Positions 46,188 to 55,757 are shown, counted from the first letter of the stretch. The stretch is DNA of 64,000 bases from Bradyrhizobium sp. SZCCHNS1050 (GCF_032484785.1 NZ_JAUETR010000002.1:992001-1056000), one strand, 5' to 3'. The notes: generated from the sequence alone by a model not told the origin. Numbers and translations are program-made.

Positions 46188-46538
46188 ATGACGGTCCGCA
46201 AATTTGCTCCGACCGACGCAACATTCGAACGCTCGCCCGGACAGGATGGCGACGTGTTCGCAGGCAATGTCGTCGACCAACGCCAGGGTGCGCCGATCAC
46301 GATCGGCTACGGGCGTTACGCGCCCAATCAACGTCTTGTCGAGAGGCTCGCGGTGGACGACGTCATGATCGTGATCGAGGGACGACTATCGGTCTCGACC
46401 GCAGGTGGCACCGAAACCGCCGGGCCGGGCGAGATCATCCATATGCCGAAAGGCGAGCATGTCACGATCCAATCGCACGACGAGGGAGCGCTGACTGCCT
46501 ACGTCACCTATCCGCATTGGCAGGAGGCACAGGCCTGA
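46188..46538 (+). CDS. EutQ-like cupin-domain protein
   Basis: This 116-residue protein is read from the ATG at 46188, with AGGTG upstream. It has a single cupin barrel: DDVMIVIEGRLSV, then GPGEIIHMPKGEHVTIQ. The closest likeness is the EutQ-type cupins, some of which have acetate-kinase-like or unknown activity. A longer frame to 46041 has no ribosome binding site and runs into R1. No ethanolamine genes are nearby. Confidence 0.78.
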   Translation: MTVRKFAPTDATFERSPGQDGDVFAGNVVDQRQGAPITIGYGRYAPNQRLVERLAVDDVMIVIEGRLSVSTAGGTETAGPGEIIHMPKGEHVTIQSHDEGALTAYVTYPHWQEAQA

Positions 46539-46598
46539 GCGCTCCGCGCCGACCGCGCCTACCCTCGCTCCAAATCCGCCGTTCAGCAAGGTTTCGTG

Positions 46599-46709
46599 CA
46601 CTGTCACCGTAACCCCCTCTTGCTGACCCAGGTCATCCTGGGAATGCCTCTCACTGAGATTATCGTGTCTCACTTGAGGGGCGCAGTCCAGCACTGTCAA
46701 CGTTACCCC
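46599..46709. repeat. Near-identical 18-bp direct repeats at the edge of the low-GC island
   Basis: CACTGTCACCGTAACCCC (46599-46616) and CACTGTCAACGTTACCCC (46692-46709) differ at two bases. They sit where GC-rich sequence changes to low-GC sequence, the second overlapping the end of the ATPase gene. Between them is the perfect hairpin CCCAGG-TCAT-CCTGGG (46627-46642), which lacks a T-tract and lies between convergent genes. Confidence 0.45.
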
Positions 46710-48193
46710 GTAATTCCGGGCGATCCTTCAAGCTTCAAACGCGTCCTGATCGAATTTACCTTCGGCTCAAGAATGGCGCGATTATTCTCCACATAAATTG
46801 AATTCAGCCCCCTACGAACGATTATCTCTGATATGAATCCGAGCCTCTCTCCTAACTTCGCAAAGTAAAGATGAGCATCCGTAGTGTCAATTTTGACAGA
46901 TTTGATCGCCGCCACGATTGCGTCTTGCTTAACTGTCGGACATTGACATCGCTGCTGTATAAATGCCGACATCGCATCGGCATTGTCGCAAATGAAGCCG
47001 AATACTATCGACTCCGGCATTCCGTCAGGCAAAACGACGATATCGTCGTTCGCCTCGGTGAGAGGCGGGTTATCACCGTCGATGACCGCGACTGCCGGCG
47101 CGGTGATCGTGGGATTTGCGTTATGGTGCTTTAATACTTCGACAACATAGGGATATCCACCAGCTTTATGTACTTGCACTTGGTCGAAGACATCGAGAGC
47201 ATACTGCCGCAACATTTCCTCTACTAAGTCTTTAGCGAAGTCGTCCTCGACGAAGATTGCAGCCCCCTTTGAAACTGTACCGGTCAGCGCACGAAGGCTC
47301 TCAATAGTAAGCTTTCCTTGATACGCCACCCCATCGATACACGCCCAAATTGCCTTCGGCGGCAACACTGCAAGGGCGTATTCGGAGTGCGTAGTAAAAA
47401 TGATCTGAGCTTTTTTTCTCTTCGCAACATCAAACAAGTACTCAACCATCTTACGTGTCGCCAATGGATGAAGTCCGTTCTCTATCTCCTCGATCAGAAT
47501 GAGCGAATTATCGTCTGCACCTTCGATACGTGAGACCATCTCGATAATTGACGCCTCACCCGCACCAAAATGAAACTGCGAGTAGTCATTTTCTTGATGC
47601 ATGCCAACGAGGATACTTTTGGACGAATCTGATTTGAGGGATACTCGCCCGTAGTTTTTGGCGTCCTTCCCGAGGATACGACTAACATAACCGATTACGG
47701 CTGCGTCGATTGGCGACTTAACAACCTCAGTATTTTGCGTGATACCGACAAACTGCCTAAATCTTGTTTGTTCATTAGCAGGAACCGTGCGCTGGATCGG
47801 TATAACAACGACGTCCCGCTCAAGAACATTCTCGCGACGCCACTTTGCGGATACAAACCGGGCATTCCTCGGGATAGTACCGGCCTTGTTTATCTTCCTG
47901 TCCAAAATATCATAATCAATGCGCCAGTTAGCCATACTGGTGTCACCGATGTTCGACTTCGGAAAGAAATCACCGGGCTTAACGTCCTTATATGCAAGCG
48001 CGGCGGCCCCCAGAATAGTAGACTTTCCGCCACCATTTGTACCAATGATCGCAGTCACCGGAAAATCGAAATTGATAGTTTGATTTATAAAGCTTCGAAC
48101 ATTCGAGAGTCGAAGACTCGGCAAGTACTTTTCGTAAGAAAGCTTCTTTACTTTTTCTTCGAGCCCCTCAATATCACTTTGACGTACGTCCAT
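46703..48193 (-). CDS. OLD-family-type ATP-dependent endonuclease (AAA ATPase with TOPRIM-like residues)
   Basis: This is a 496-residue protein. An ABC-like ATPase core is clear: Walker A GTNGGGKST at 51-59, the signature FGAGEAS at 209-215, Walker B LILIEE at 231-236 with a following ENGLHP, and an H-loop histidine at 269 (TTHS). After ~310 comes a TOPRIM-like half with E316 in FVEDDFAKD and the DGD motif at 372-374. This matches overcoming-lysogenization-defect nucleases, several of which act in phage defence. The gene is notably AT-rich compared with the flanks. No GajB-like helicase follows. Confidence 0.72.
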   Translation of the reverse strand: MDVRQSDIEGLEEKVKKLSYEKYLPSLRLSNVRSFINQTINFDFPVTAIIGTNGGGKSTILGAAALAYKDVKPGDFFPKSNIGDTSMANWRIDYDILDRKINKAGTIPRNARFVSAKWRRENVLERDVVVIPIQRTVPANEQTRFRQFVGITQNTEVVKSPIDAAVIGYVSRILGKDAKNYGRVSLKSDSSKSILVGMHQENDYSQFHFGAGEASIIEMVSRIEGADDNSLILIEEIENGLHPLATRKMVEYLFDVAKRKKAQIIFTTHSEYALAVLPPKAIWACIDGVAYQGKLTIESLRALTGTVSKGAAIFVEDDFAKDLVEEMLRQYALDVFDQVQVHKAGGYPYVVEVLKHHNANPTITAPAVAVIDGDNPPLTEANDDIVVLPDGMPESIVFGFICDNADAMSAFIQQRCQCPTVKQDAIVAAIKSVKIDTTDAHLYFAKLGERLGFISEIIVRRGLNSIYVENNRAILEPKVNSIRTRLKLEGSPGITG

Positions 48194-48331
48194 AACGCTT
48201 CCTTCTTAGGACTATCATGCTAAAGCCATGCAGCAAGAACGGTCAAAAACAGCACTCTAGATCAGACGACACCACACGAACTTGCGCGATACCTCCGCAG
48301 CGCGATGCATTGGCGAAGGCTGCCCCGGATA

Positions 48332-48946
48332 TCACAGCCGTCTGAGAGGCACTCCCTCAACATAACCCTGTGGCTCAATCAAGAACCATGAGGCAAGCTC
48401 TCTCGCCCAAATGCCTTCCGACTCCTCAAATAGAGCGAGAGCTTCAATAGGCTGGCCCTTGTCGGTCAGGACAAGGCGATATCGATAGGAGCCAAGCGGT
48501 TCACCCGCCTGCATCGAACCTGCCATCGCAGGCTGATACTCCCAAACGTTTTGAGTCTGGATATCAACATCAGTCTTTCGTAGACGGAAATGTTTTGAGC
48601 CGTTGGCGATCTGCCAACAAATGTGCAGCGCGCGATGACGTGTGCGAAGCGCGCCCTGAAAATCTTCGAGAGTCCTTAAGCGTGCGCCAAGGCGTTCCGC
48701 GACGACTTGCTTCGTTTGGCTATCAATCGCTTCCCAGGTCCAATCAGAGAGGTGCCAGCAAGTAACCGCACAATTGAAGGCATGGTACGCTGGCGCATGC
48801 GTCCAAGCGATAGGCTGCTCCACCTCAAACGAACGTCGGAGCTGTCCAATTTCCCATGCGAGCTTGATCAACAAGTGCTGGGGTGTGGCTAGCGCGAAAA
48901 CGTTCGACGGCGCCTGAGAATCCTTATCGGGATTGTCTGCGAACAT
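48332..48946 (-). CDS. Hypothetical helical protein beside the OLD-type ATPase
   Basis: This is a 204-residue protein without a signal peptide. It is mainly helical, with AYHAFNCAVTCWHLSDWTWE at about 51-70 and ICWQIANGSKHFRLRK near 109-124. The histidine/tryptophan pattern recalls helical nucleotide-binding or HEPN-like folds, but the match is too weak to assert. It lies ~140 bp upstream of the ATPase gene on the same strand and may be co-transcribed with it. Confidence 0.6.
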   Translation of the reverse strand: MFADNPDKDSQAPSNVFALATPQHLLIKLAWEIGQLRRSFEVEQPIAWTHAPAYHAFNCAVTCWHLSDWTWEAIDSQTKQVVAERLGARLRTLEDFQGALRTRHRALHICWQIANGSKHFRLRKTDVDIQTQNVWEYQPAMAGSMQAGEPLGSYRYRLVLTDKGQPIEALALFEESEGIWARELASWFLIEPQGYVEGVPLRRL

Positions 48947-49003
48947 ATGCCCCCTATTCGCCGCCTTGCGTGCAACTGCTATAACTCGAGCGCGATGCGG
49001 AGC

Positions 49004-49306
49004 TTAAGCCGTCAACCCAGAAAGACGGAGTATAGTTCGCGGAATATCGCGAATAATAACTCTATTCGGGCCGCGCTGATAGGTCCAAGTCTGCCCTACG
49101 AGATGATCACCCTGACCAGCGTCGTACACGACATCGATATTCAGGTTGTGCTGCGTCTTGAGATGGGACGAAATTTCCGGATAGGTTCCAGCGATCAAGG
49201 TAGGGCTTGCGAGATCGATCACGTGAGCCGCGCCCTCCTCAACAGCCTCCCATGCGATGAAGCCGCCGCGGGTCACTTCTCGAATGTCAAAAACAAAATC
49301 TGCCAT
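49004..49306 (-). CDS. Small hypothetical protein
   Basis: This is a 100-residue protein. The ATG at 49306 follows GAGG with suitable spacing; a GTG six bases earlier is possible. The sequence (FDIREVTRGGFIAWEAVEEG; NIDVVYDAGQGDH) suggests a compact alpha/beta fold. I do not recognise it. It precedes the helical protein and ATPase genes by ~60 bp on the same strand and shares their lower GC. Confidence 0.5.
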   Translation of the reverse strand: MADFVFDIREVTRGGFIAWEAVEEGAAHVIDLASPTLIAGTYPEISSHLKTQHNLNIDVVYDAGQGDHLVGQTWTYQRGPNRVIIRDIPRTILRLSGLTA

Positions 49307-49564
49307 TTCCACCTCAATAGTCTCGAAACCCTTAATTAAAGAGACTCCCCTCGACTTCCCGTTCTAGTAGCATATGAGCGCTGACGGCACCAGCCGTTGT
49401 CAGCAAGCTGCGCCGGCGGAGGCTAATGGTTGACGGAACTGCGCATTCGTCTCGGCCAGCGTACTCTTCAAATAAGCCGTTCACAGATCTTAGATCGGCG
49501 ATGACCTGCCCCTAAGAATTTCCTCCAGAACGATTTAGAGTCCGGCCTGACGAAGGACGGACAG

Positions 49565-49831
49565 ATGAAGCGAAAGCGGTTCACGGAAGAGCAGATCATC
49601 GCGGTTTTGAAGGAGCACGAGGCCGGTGCGAAGACGGCCGATCTGGCTCGGAAGCACGGGATTTCGGAAGCGACGTTCTACAATTGGAAGGCTAAATTCG
49701 GCGGCATGGACGTCTCCGAAGCCAAGCGGCTGAAGGCGCTCGAGGACGAGAATGCCAAGCTGAAGAAGCTGCTGGCCGAGCAGATGCTCGATGCGGCCGC
49801 GCTGCGGGAGCTGCTCTCAAAAAAATGGTAA
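49565..49831 (+). CDS. IS3-family transposase OrfA
   Basis: The 88 residues are identical in sequence to the OrfA of the left copy: helix-turn-helix followed by a leucine-rich coiled coil. It ends LLSKKW at the slippage run. Confidence 0.96.
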   Translation: MKRKRFTEEQIIAVLKEHEAGAKTADLARKHGISEATFYNWKAKFGGMDVSEAKRLKALEDENAKLKKLLAEQMLDAAALRELLSKKW

Positions 49832-50751
49832 GGCCTGCCGCCAAGCGCGCCGCGGCGGCGCACCTGCAGGCCAAGCTGGGCCTGTCGGAACGGCGGGCCT
49901 GTTCGATCGTCGGAGCGGACCGGACGATGGTCCGCTACCGGTCCCGCCGGCCCCCCGACACCGCGCTTCGGGGCCGCTTGCGCGAGCTCGCCAGCGAGCG
50001 GCGGCGCTTCGGCTATCGACGGCTGTTCATTCTGTTGCGGCGGGAGGGCGAGCCGTCCGGGATCAACCGCGTCCATCGACTTTACCGGGAGGAAGGGCTC
50101 ACGGTGCGCAAGCGCCGCAGCCGCCGCAAGGCCTGCGGCGTCCGCGTGCCAATCCTGGTCGATGCGAGGCCGAATGCGCGCTGGTCGCTGGACTTCGTGT
50201 CCGATCAGTTCGTAGGCGGGCGGCGCTTCCGCATCCTCAACATCGTTGACGACGTCACCAAGGAGTGCCTGGGCGCGATTGCCGACACTTCGCTCTCGGG
50301 GCGGCGGGTGGCGCGGGAGCTGACCTCGATCATCGCCCGGCGCGGCAAGCCGGGCTCGATCGTCTCGGACAACGGCACCGAGTTTACCAGCAACGCGATG
50401 CTGGCCTGGTGCAGGGACAACGCGATCGACTGGCACTTCATCGCACCGGGCAAGCCGATCCAGAACGCCTTCGTCGAGAGCTTCAACGGCCGGATGCGCG
50501 ACGAGTTCTTGAATGAAACGCTGTTCTTCGGTCTCGATGATACCAGGCGCAGGCTCGCCGCCTGGGTTGCCGACTACAACAACGCGCGGCCGCATTCCTC
50601 GCTGAGATACCAGACCCCTGCGGCCTTTGCCGCCAACCTCACCGCAACGGGCGATCGGCTGCGCAACCCCGACCAGCTCCGCCAATCGCCCGTTGCTCCA
50701 CCCGCGCCACTCGGCGTACAACCCACCCGGACTCTAAACTCTGCTGGATGA
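49825..50751 (+). CDS. IS3-family transposase OrfB
   Basis: This 308-residue DDE transposase has the same catalytic contexts as the left copy (WSLDF, VSDNGTEF, VESFNGRMRDEF). It ends TLNSAG where the left complete copy has TLNAAG. Its start codon is the last A of the slippage run plus TG. Confidence 0.96.
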   Translation: MVRPAAKRAAAAHLQAKLGLSERRACSIVGADRTMVRYRSRRPPDTALRGRLRELASERRRFGYRRLFILLRREGEPSGINRVHRLYREEGLTVRKRRSRRKACGVRVPILVDARPNARWSLDFVSDQFVGGRRFRILNIVDDVTKECLGAIADTSLSGRRVARELTSIIARRGKPGSIVSDNGTEFTSNAMLAWCRDNAIDWHFIAPGKPIQNAFVESFNGRMRDEFLNETLFFGLDDTRRRLAAWVADYNNARPHSSLRYQTPAAFAANLTATGDRLRNPDQLRQSPVAPPAPLGVQPTRTLNSAG

Positions 50752-51016
50752 AACTTCGGTGGCAGCTCAGCGACTTCGGCCGTTCAAAAACCTCACTCCC
50801 ATTCGATTATTCAAATCGCACTAGCGTATTGAAATTCTTCCGATTTTCTTCTTGCGGCTGATGATATTCCGTCGACGGGGCCGTCAAGAAGCTACGCTCT
50901 TGATTTCAATACGGAAATTGCCACGAAAACTTTTCTGTGAGTTCACCCACTATCGGCATCATTCAGTAGATCTCGCCGTGATGAGTATTGCCTCTCCCAG
51001 TTAAGAGACGAGTGAG

Positions 51017-54000
51017 TTAGGGGTGAAAGGCGACTGGGTCCTCGCGAGCGAAGTCGAAGAGGGCTGGGGTCTGAGCGTGGTCGGCGACCTTCTGCTGGAA
51101 GCCCGGCTCTACGACGGAGTCACGTCCGACGTAGGTAACGTCTTTGCGACCGGCCCTGATATCCTCGAATAGGGTCGGAGTGTGCTGCTCGCCATATCTG
51201 AGCCATTCAGCGATCGTGACCTTGCCGTCGTGGTTGGTGTCAGCAGCGCGCTTTCCGTCGGGGCCCGCAGCCAGCCCGTCGTGTACCAGGGCATAGGTCA
51301 GCAGACCCTGCTTCAGTTTATTGCTCTCTAGCGCCACGTCGTCGGCCTGGCTGGCGGCCAGGATGCGCATCGCCTTGTCGTAGGCGAGCTGGCCGAGACC
51401 CCGGTCTCCCATTGGTCCCGGCTTGAAGCCAGGTTGATCGACGCTCGCGGCCGAATGGCAGGCGTCTATGATCATCGCCATCTGGCCTGCATCGATCGGA
51501 CGAAGCCATTCGCTGAGCTCCTCGCCCGAGATGAATTGGGCGAGCACCTCAGGCTTGGTGGCCGGATCCAGATCTTTCCCTGAATCGGAGGGCAGCAGGT
51601 AGAACGCCCCGTCTTTGGCCGTGTAGCCATGGCCAGAGAAGGTAACTATCACCACGTCGTCCGGTGTGGCCTGCGCAAGCCGGTCGACGCCGTTCACCCC
51701 CGCCAGCGATCCCGACGGCGTTGACTTCCCAGCCAACCTCGAAAGGACCGCCCGGATTTTGGCCTTCGTCGCGTCCCACCTGGTTCGATCGTCTCCGTCC
51801 GATGTGAGGCTCACCGGCACCACCTTGTAGCCGTCCAGCCTGGACATACTCTCGCGCATAGCCTCTGCATCACGCACGGCGAAGTGCAACTGGCGTTCCT
51901 TCGCATCGTAACTGTTGGCTCCAACCGTCACCACATAGGCTCTCGCCTCCCGCCGTGCGACGTCGCTGGGGACCTGGTACTCCAGCGACGCCGTCGCGCT
52001 CTTCACCCGATCCTCATTGAAAGCATACGCCGAGAAGACGCTGCTCCCCTTCCGTCCTCTGGTCGGCAGCTTGACCACGAAGTCATGCGTTACGGTCTTC
52101 GCTCCCGCCTCTGGCCTGAGATACGTCCTCTGCCGCCAAGCCCCAATCTCGTCGCTACCATCTGACGCTTCCGGCCATTGTCCCACCAATTCACCGTCCC
52201 GAAACAGCCGAAGGTCATACGCATCCGTACGCGTCTTGCCATTTGGCGCCGAATTATCATCCACCGCCGAAGCCTGAACCCTCACCACAGCTTCGTCCAA
52301 CGTCGCGCCTCCACCGGCGCTCAGGACCCGCACAATGGGCTGCAATCTATTTAAAGAGGCCACGTCAGGAACGGGCCGAACCAATTCGGGATTTTGCAAT
52401 TCGCGGCCGATCAATCGCGGTTCAAAGTAGTCGCGCATGAATAATTCCGGCGCAAACGTCCGGAACCGGGTATCCGGAAGCACCCAGCCAAGCCCGACCA
52501 ATTCCTCGATACGGTTGGTATCAAATCGTCCCGAGGGAGAAAACACTGACCACTGACTGTCTTTGAAGTTTACGATTGTCGCAAGTTCGACAGCCCCCTC
52601 CGAACGCAACTTCCAAATCTTGATGGAGCCGTCCTCACCAGCACCGGCAATCAGGTCTCCTTTTGGCGAAAAGGCGACGCCCACAAGAGCAGAATTGTTA
52701 GCGAGGACTGCACGTCTCTCCCCCGTTGCACTGTTCCAAAGCCGTATTGTTCCATCGGCACCACCGGTCGCAACTAACTTAACATCTGGGGATACCGCGA
52801 ACGCCGAGACGCGAGGAACTTCGACAGACAACGTAGCTACACCTTGACCCGCAGGAGAGTCCGCCATGCTTTGCTCGATCGCATGATCCACCTTGATCAA
52901 CGGATTCCCCACCTCCCGCCAGTCGCGAAACACACCGTTCCTGCTACGTGCAACGACGACTTCGTCACTCAAAAATGTGGCTTGTACAACTTCGTCACCA
53001 TCCCAAGAAAATACCTTCTCCCCGAACCTCAGATCGATTTGGCCAACGAGCCTTCCACTAACGATTTTGAAAATACGGGCTAGCCCATCTTCACATCCCA
53101 CTACTAACCTCTTGCCAGATGGCGAAAAGGCAAGAGGTCGGGCTTCCGACGCTTGAGGTGAGGCCAAAGTCGAAAGCGAGGTACCGTCATCTCTCAGAAC
53201 TTCGACCGAATTGCCACGGCTGATGGCCGTGAACTGCCCGTCCGCGGATAGAAGAATTCGCGATGTGTGCCACTCATCAAAAGCTGACGTCTCTTTGACA
53301 GCCGCAGGCAAAATAAACTTGGCTTGCCCTCTGGTGAGATCCCAAAGGCCTACCTCCCCACTCCTATATTCGGCAGCAAGCCGGGTCCCATTTAAGCCTA
53401 CCGAAACGTTCAGAGGGGCCATTGGGTGCTTGATGTGCGTTATCGGCTCGCCCGTCCTGGTTGAGACCACCTGGCCCGCATCACCGACAAGGTAAATTCC
53501 ACGATCACCGGCCGCTACAGGTGCTGATCGAAACTCAAAGGCAGGACGCCCAGACTCCAAATCCCACACCACCGTTCGGCCCTCGCTAGTCACTTCGAGT
53601 CTGCCGTCGGAGGTAAACCCAACGCCTGAAAGCCGTGGAAGACGATCATTCCGCGAAAACACATGTAGCAGTTGCAGCTCCGTAAGGGACCAGGATCGCG
53701 GCGGCTCGCTCAGATTCCCAAGAGTGAGGACCTCGTCGTCTGTTGAACTCACCAATAGCGCGCCGGCGTCCTTCAGCGAGGCGTCCTCAACCAGTCCGAT
53801 TTGCGCTCCCGTCAACAAATTCCAGATGCGCATGGTTCCGCTACGGTGAAGCGTTACGACTGAACGCCCACTCGGAGTTACGACCGCGTCGTTTAAATCA
53901 GGCAGGTCAAAGTGATCATTTGTCGGCGGTTTCTGTGGCCCCGAAGCGAACACCTGTAGTTGCTTAGACATCGAGAGGCTCCACAACTGAGCCTCCGCAC

Positions 54001-55276
54001 CGACGATTAGCAAATGATCCGGATCACCCGTTGGGCGCACATGGAAAACCGTCTCATCACGCCGCAACTCGAAGAGCTGCTGCCCGTTGGCGTCCCACAC
54101 CAGAACGCGTGTGCCGAAGGCCTCATGCTCGTGCTTTTCATTTTCACGGATTTGAGACGCCCGGGCGATGATACGTTGTCCGGTTTGATCCAGCCATACC
54201 TCATCAAGCGCTGGAACGTAGGTCCTGAACAGAAGTCGTCCTCGCTTGATATCCCAAAGGCTGATGCTGCCGGAGCTAGAGGTCAGCACTCGATCGCCGT
54301 CCGGGGAGAATTGTGCCTGCGCGATTTGATCGAGATCCATTCGAAATAGCTGTTGGCCGGTGGCCGTCTCGTAAACGCCATTTGATTTTGGGTCTCGAGA
54401 GCTCAAAACGGCAAGCGTCGCATCTGGCGAAAGCGCGATTCCGAAGTCAACGCCTTGGAAAGTCCTGACTTCCTCCCCATCGATCGTATTCCAAAGATGT
54501 CCCAGGCTCCCCTCATCACGCCCGAGGATCCAGACGCCGTCCGCAGACATGGATAGCGATGTAATCTTGCCAACTTTGGGCGTGCGTCTGAGTTCGCGCC
54601 CGGATTTGCGATCCCAAATTATCAGTACCCCATCGGCCTCAGTGACGACGATATCGAGGCCAGCGACCCGCTTCATGGGCTCTTGCGGTAGCGACGCTCG
54701 TTGTCCGTTTTGGTAGGCGATCTGCACTCCATTCGGGCCAAACATCGCCTTGTTCACATTGCCGGTATGACCAGCTTGGAGAACCAGGCGAGGTGATCCC
54801 ATAGAACTCACATCATGAGCGGGAGGATTTCGCGGTGCGCTTCCGATCGCCCCACTCATCACATTGAGTGCAGGCTGCAGATTTTTGGCGATAACCTGGC
54901 ATTCACAGGAAGATCGCTCGGTACTTCTCCACTCCTCGCAACTTTTGAGGGCTATGTTGGCGCTCGTCTCGGCCGTGGCATTATCCCATTCGGCCCACCA
55001 ACGCGAGAAGCCAAACGCCTTCTCTTTTGCCGATGTCCGGAACTGCCGCCAGTCCACGCAAAGCACGGCTGCGCTGTTCTCGCTATGGAGAAGCGTGTCA
55101 TCTTTGCCCTGGTGTTCTACAAAGTTTTTCCACGTGTCGAGAACAAATTCAGCAACACCTTGGGCGTCAAGGCCCGTCGATGCACTGGGATCTGCGGCCA
55201 TTGAATTTCCACCGACCGAGACAACCAGCGTGACAATAAACGCCGTGAAGATTCTTGAAGTCCGTCGCTCGATCAA
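51017..55276 (-). CDS. Secreted WD40-caspase-EF-hand protein 1
   Basis: This is a 1419-residue protein. A signal peptide (TAFIVTLVVSVGGNSMA) implies export. A short helical domain (about 30-150) is followed by WD40-type blades to about 895. A conserved linker (FSPSGRFDTN, then LFMRDYFEP) and a beta-sandwich with LRLFRDGELVGQW come next. The caspase-like C14 domain (about 1113-1340) has catalytic H1216 in SGHGY and C1273 in DACHS. An EF-hand loop (DTNHDGKVTIAE, 1346-1357) and a conserved tail end the protein. The start is TTG at 55276 with GGGAG upstream. It is the last gene of the array. Substrate and trigger are unknown. Confidence 0.88.
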   Translation of the reverse strand: MIERRTSRIFTAFIVTLVVSVGGNSMAADPSASTGLDAQGVAEFVLDTWKNFVEHQGKDDTLLHSENSAAVLCVDWRQFRTSAKEKAFGFSRWWAEWDNATAETSANIALKSCEEWRSTERSSCECQVIAKNLQPALNVMSGAIGSAPRNPPAHDVSSMGSPRLVLQAGHTGNVNKAMFGPNGVQIAYQNGQRASLPQEPMKRVAGLDIVVTEADGVLIIWDRKSGRELRRTPKVGKITSLSMSADGVWILGRDEGSLGHLWNTIDGEEVRTFQGVDFGIALSPDATLAVLSSRDPKSNGVYETATGQQLFRMDLDQIAQAQFSPDGDRVLTSSSGSISLWDIKRGRLLFRTYVPALDEVWLDQTGQRIIARASQIRENEKHEHEAFGTRVLVWDANGQQLFELRRDETVFHVRPTGDPDHLLIVGAEAQLWSLSMSKQLQVFASGPQKPPTNDHFDLPDLNDAVVTPSGRSVVTLHRSGTMRIWNLLTGAQIGLVEDASLKDAGALLVSSTDDEVLTLGNLSEPPRSWSLTELQLLHVFSRNDRLPRLSGVGFTSDGRLEVTSEGRTVVWDLESGRPAFEFRSAPVAAGDRGIYLVGDAGQVVSTRTGEPITHIKHPMAPLNVSVGLNGTRLAAEYRSGEVGLWDLTRGQAKFILPAAVKETSAFDEWHTSRILLSADGQFTAISRGNSVEVLRDDGTSLSTLASPQASEARPLAFSPSGKRLVVGCEDGLARIFKIVSGRLVGQIDLRFGEKVFSWDGDEVVQATFLSDEVVVARSRNGVFRDWREVGNPLIKVDHAIEQSMADSPAGQGVATLSVEVPRVSAFAVSPDVKLVATGGADGTIRLWNSATGERRAVLANNSALVGVAFSPKGDLIAGAGEDGSIKIWKLRSEGAVELATIVNFKDSQWSVFSPSGRFDTNRIEELVGLGWVLPDTRFRTFAPELFMRDYFEPRLIGRELQNPELVRPVPDVASLNRLQPIVRVLSAGGGATLDEAVVRVQASAVDDNSAPNGKTRTDAYDLRLFRDGELVGQWPEASDGSDEIGAWRQRTYLRPEAGAKTVTHDFVVKLPTRGRKGSSVFSAYAFNEDRVKSATASLEYQVPSDVARREARAYVVTVGANSYDAKERQLHFAVRDAEAMRESMSRLDGYKVVPVSLTSDGDDRTRWDATKAKIRAVLSRLAGKSTPSGSLAGVNGVDRLAQATPDDVVIVTFSGHGYTAKDGAFYLLPSDSGKDLDPATKPEVLAQFISGEELSEWLRPIDAGQMAMIIDACHSAASVDQPGFKPGPMGDRGLGQLAYDKAMRILAASQADDVALESNKLKQGLLTYALVHDGLAAGPDGKRAADTNHDGKVTIAEWLRYGEQHTPTLFEDIRAGRKDVTYVGRDSVVEPGFQQKVADHAQTPALFDFAREDPVAFHP

Positions 55277-55757
55277 ATTTCACTCCCGTATTATATCTAC
55301 GTCGCTTTTCGAGCGAGCTATCCATCCACGATGTTGCTCTTTACTTTCAGCTCTTCTCACACTGCTTTGTTTGGAGCGCGACGAATGCCGACCGGCTCGT
55401 CGCCAGATACAAGAACTTACCCGGCCACCTTCGGTGGCGCGCAAGGGCACCTCGAGCAAGCAGAACGGAAACGCTTAGCGTCCTCATAACTGAACCACAT
55501 CGAATCTTTGGCTCAAGAAGCAGCGGACTTGAATCGTGGTCGCGGAGCAATAGCTTCCGATTCCGTCGCCCAACTATCAATTTGACTGACAAACGCCTTT
55601 TGCGTGAATACTTGCGATGCAACGTTAGGATGTCAATCGGAAATTGGATGGTCTCGAATCGCGTTTGCTCGGGCCGGCGTTACAAGGGAAACCGACCGGC
55701 CCAAGGCGATTGCCTGCGTCGGTGGGATAATTCAGGATCGGCCTGAATCATTCCCGC
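55277..55757. other. 480-bp spacer between caspase genes 1 and 2
   Basis: AT-richer than the genes. Short frames exist on both strands but have no ribosome binding sites or recognisable content. The length is enough for a separate promoter for gene 1. Confidence 0.5.

Larger units (their letters stand above)
49502..50769 (+). mobile_element. Complete IS3-family insertion sequence (IS407-like), right copy
   Basis: This 1268-bp element lies in plus orientation and is nearly identical to 43841-45108. The left end is TGACCTGCCCCTAAGAATTT, and the right end is the reverse complement of TGAGCTGCCACCGAAGTTTC. It is flanked by the GCGA duplication. An A7 slippage run lies at 49819-49825. With the left copy it brackets 4.4 kb in inverted orientation. 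Confidence 0.96.
49498..50773. repeat. 4-bp target-site duplication of the right IS copy
   Basis: GCGA occurs at 49498-49501 and at 50770-50773, immediately outside the two IS ends. Four bases is a usual duplication length for the IS407 group, so this marks a simple insertion that has not been rearranged since. Confidence 0.85.

Noticed and set aside
46627..46642. Rho-independent terminator between the cupin and ATPase genes
   Set aside because: The 6-bp stem with tetraloop is perfect, but no T-tract follows on either strand, so termination cannot be claimed.
49678..50721. 347-codon minus-strand frame inside the IS (and its mirror at 43889-44932)
   Set aside because: Antisense shadow of OrfA/OrfB, which carry the full DDE motifs.
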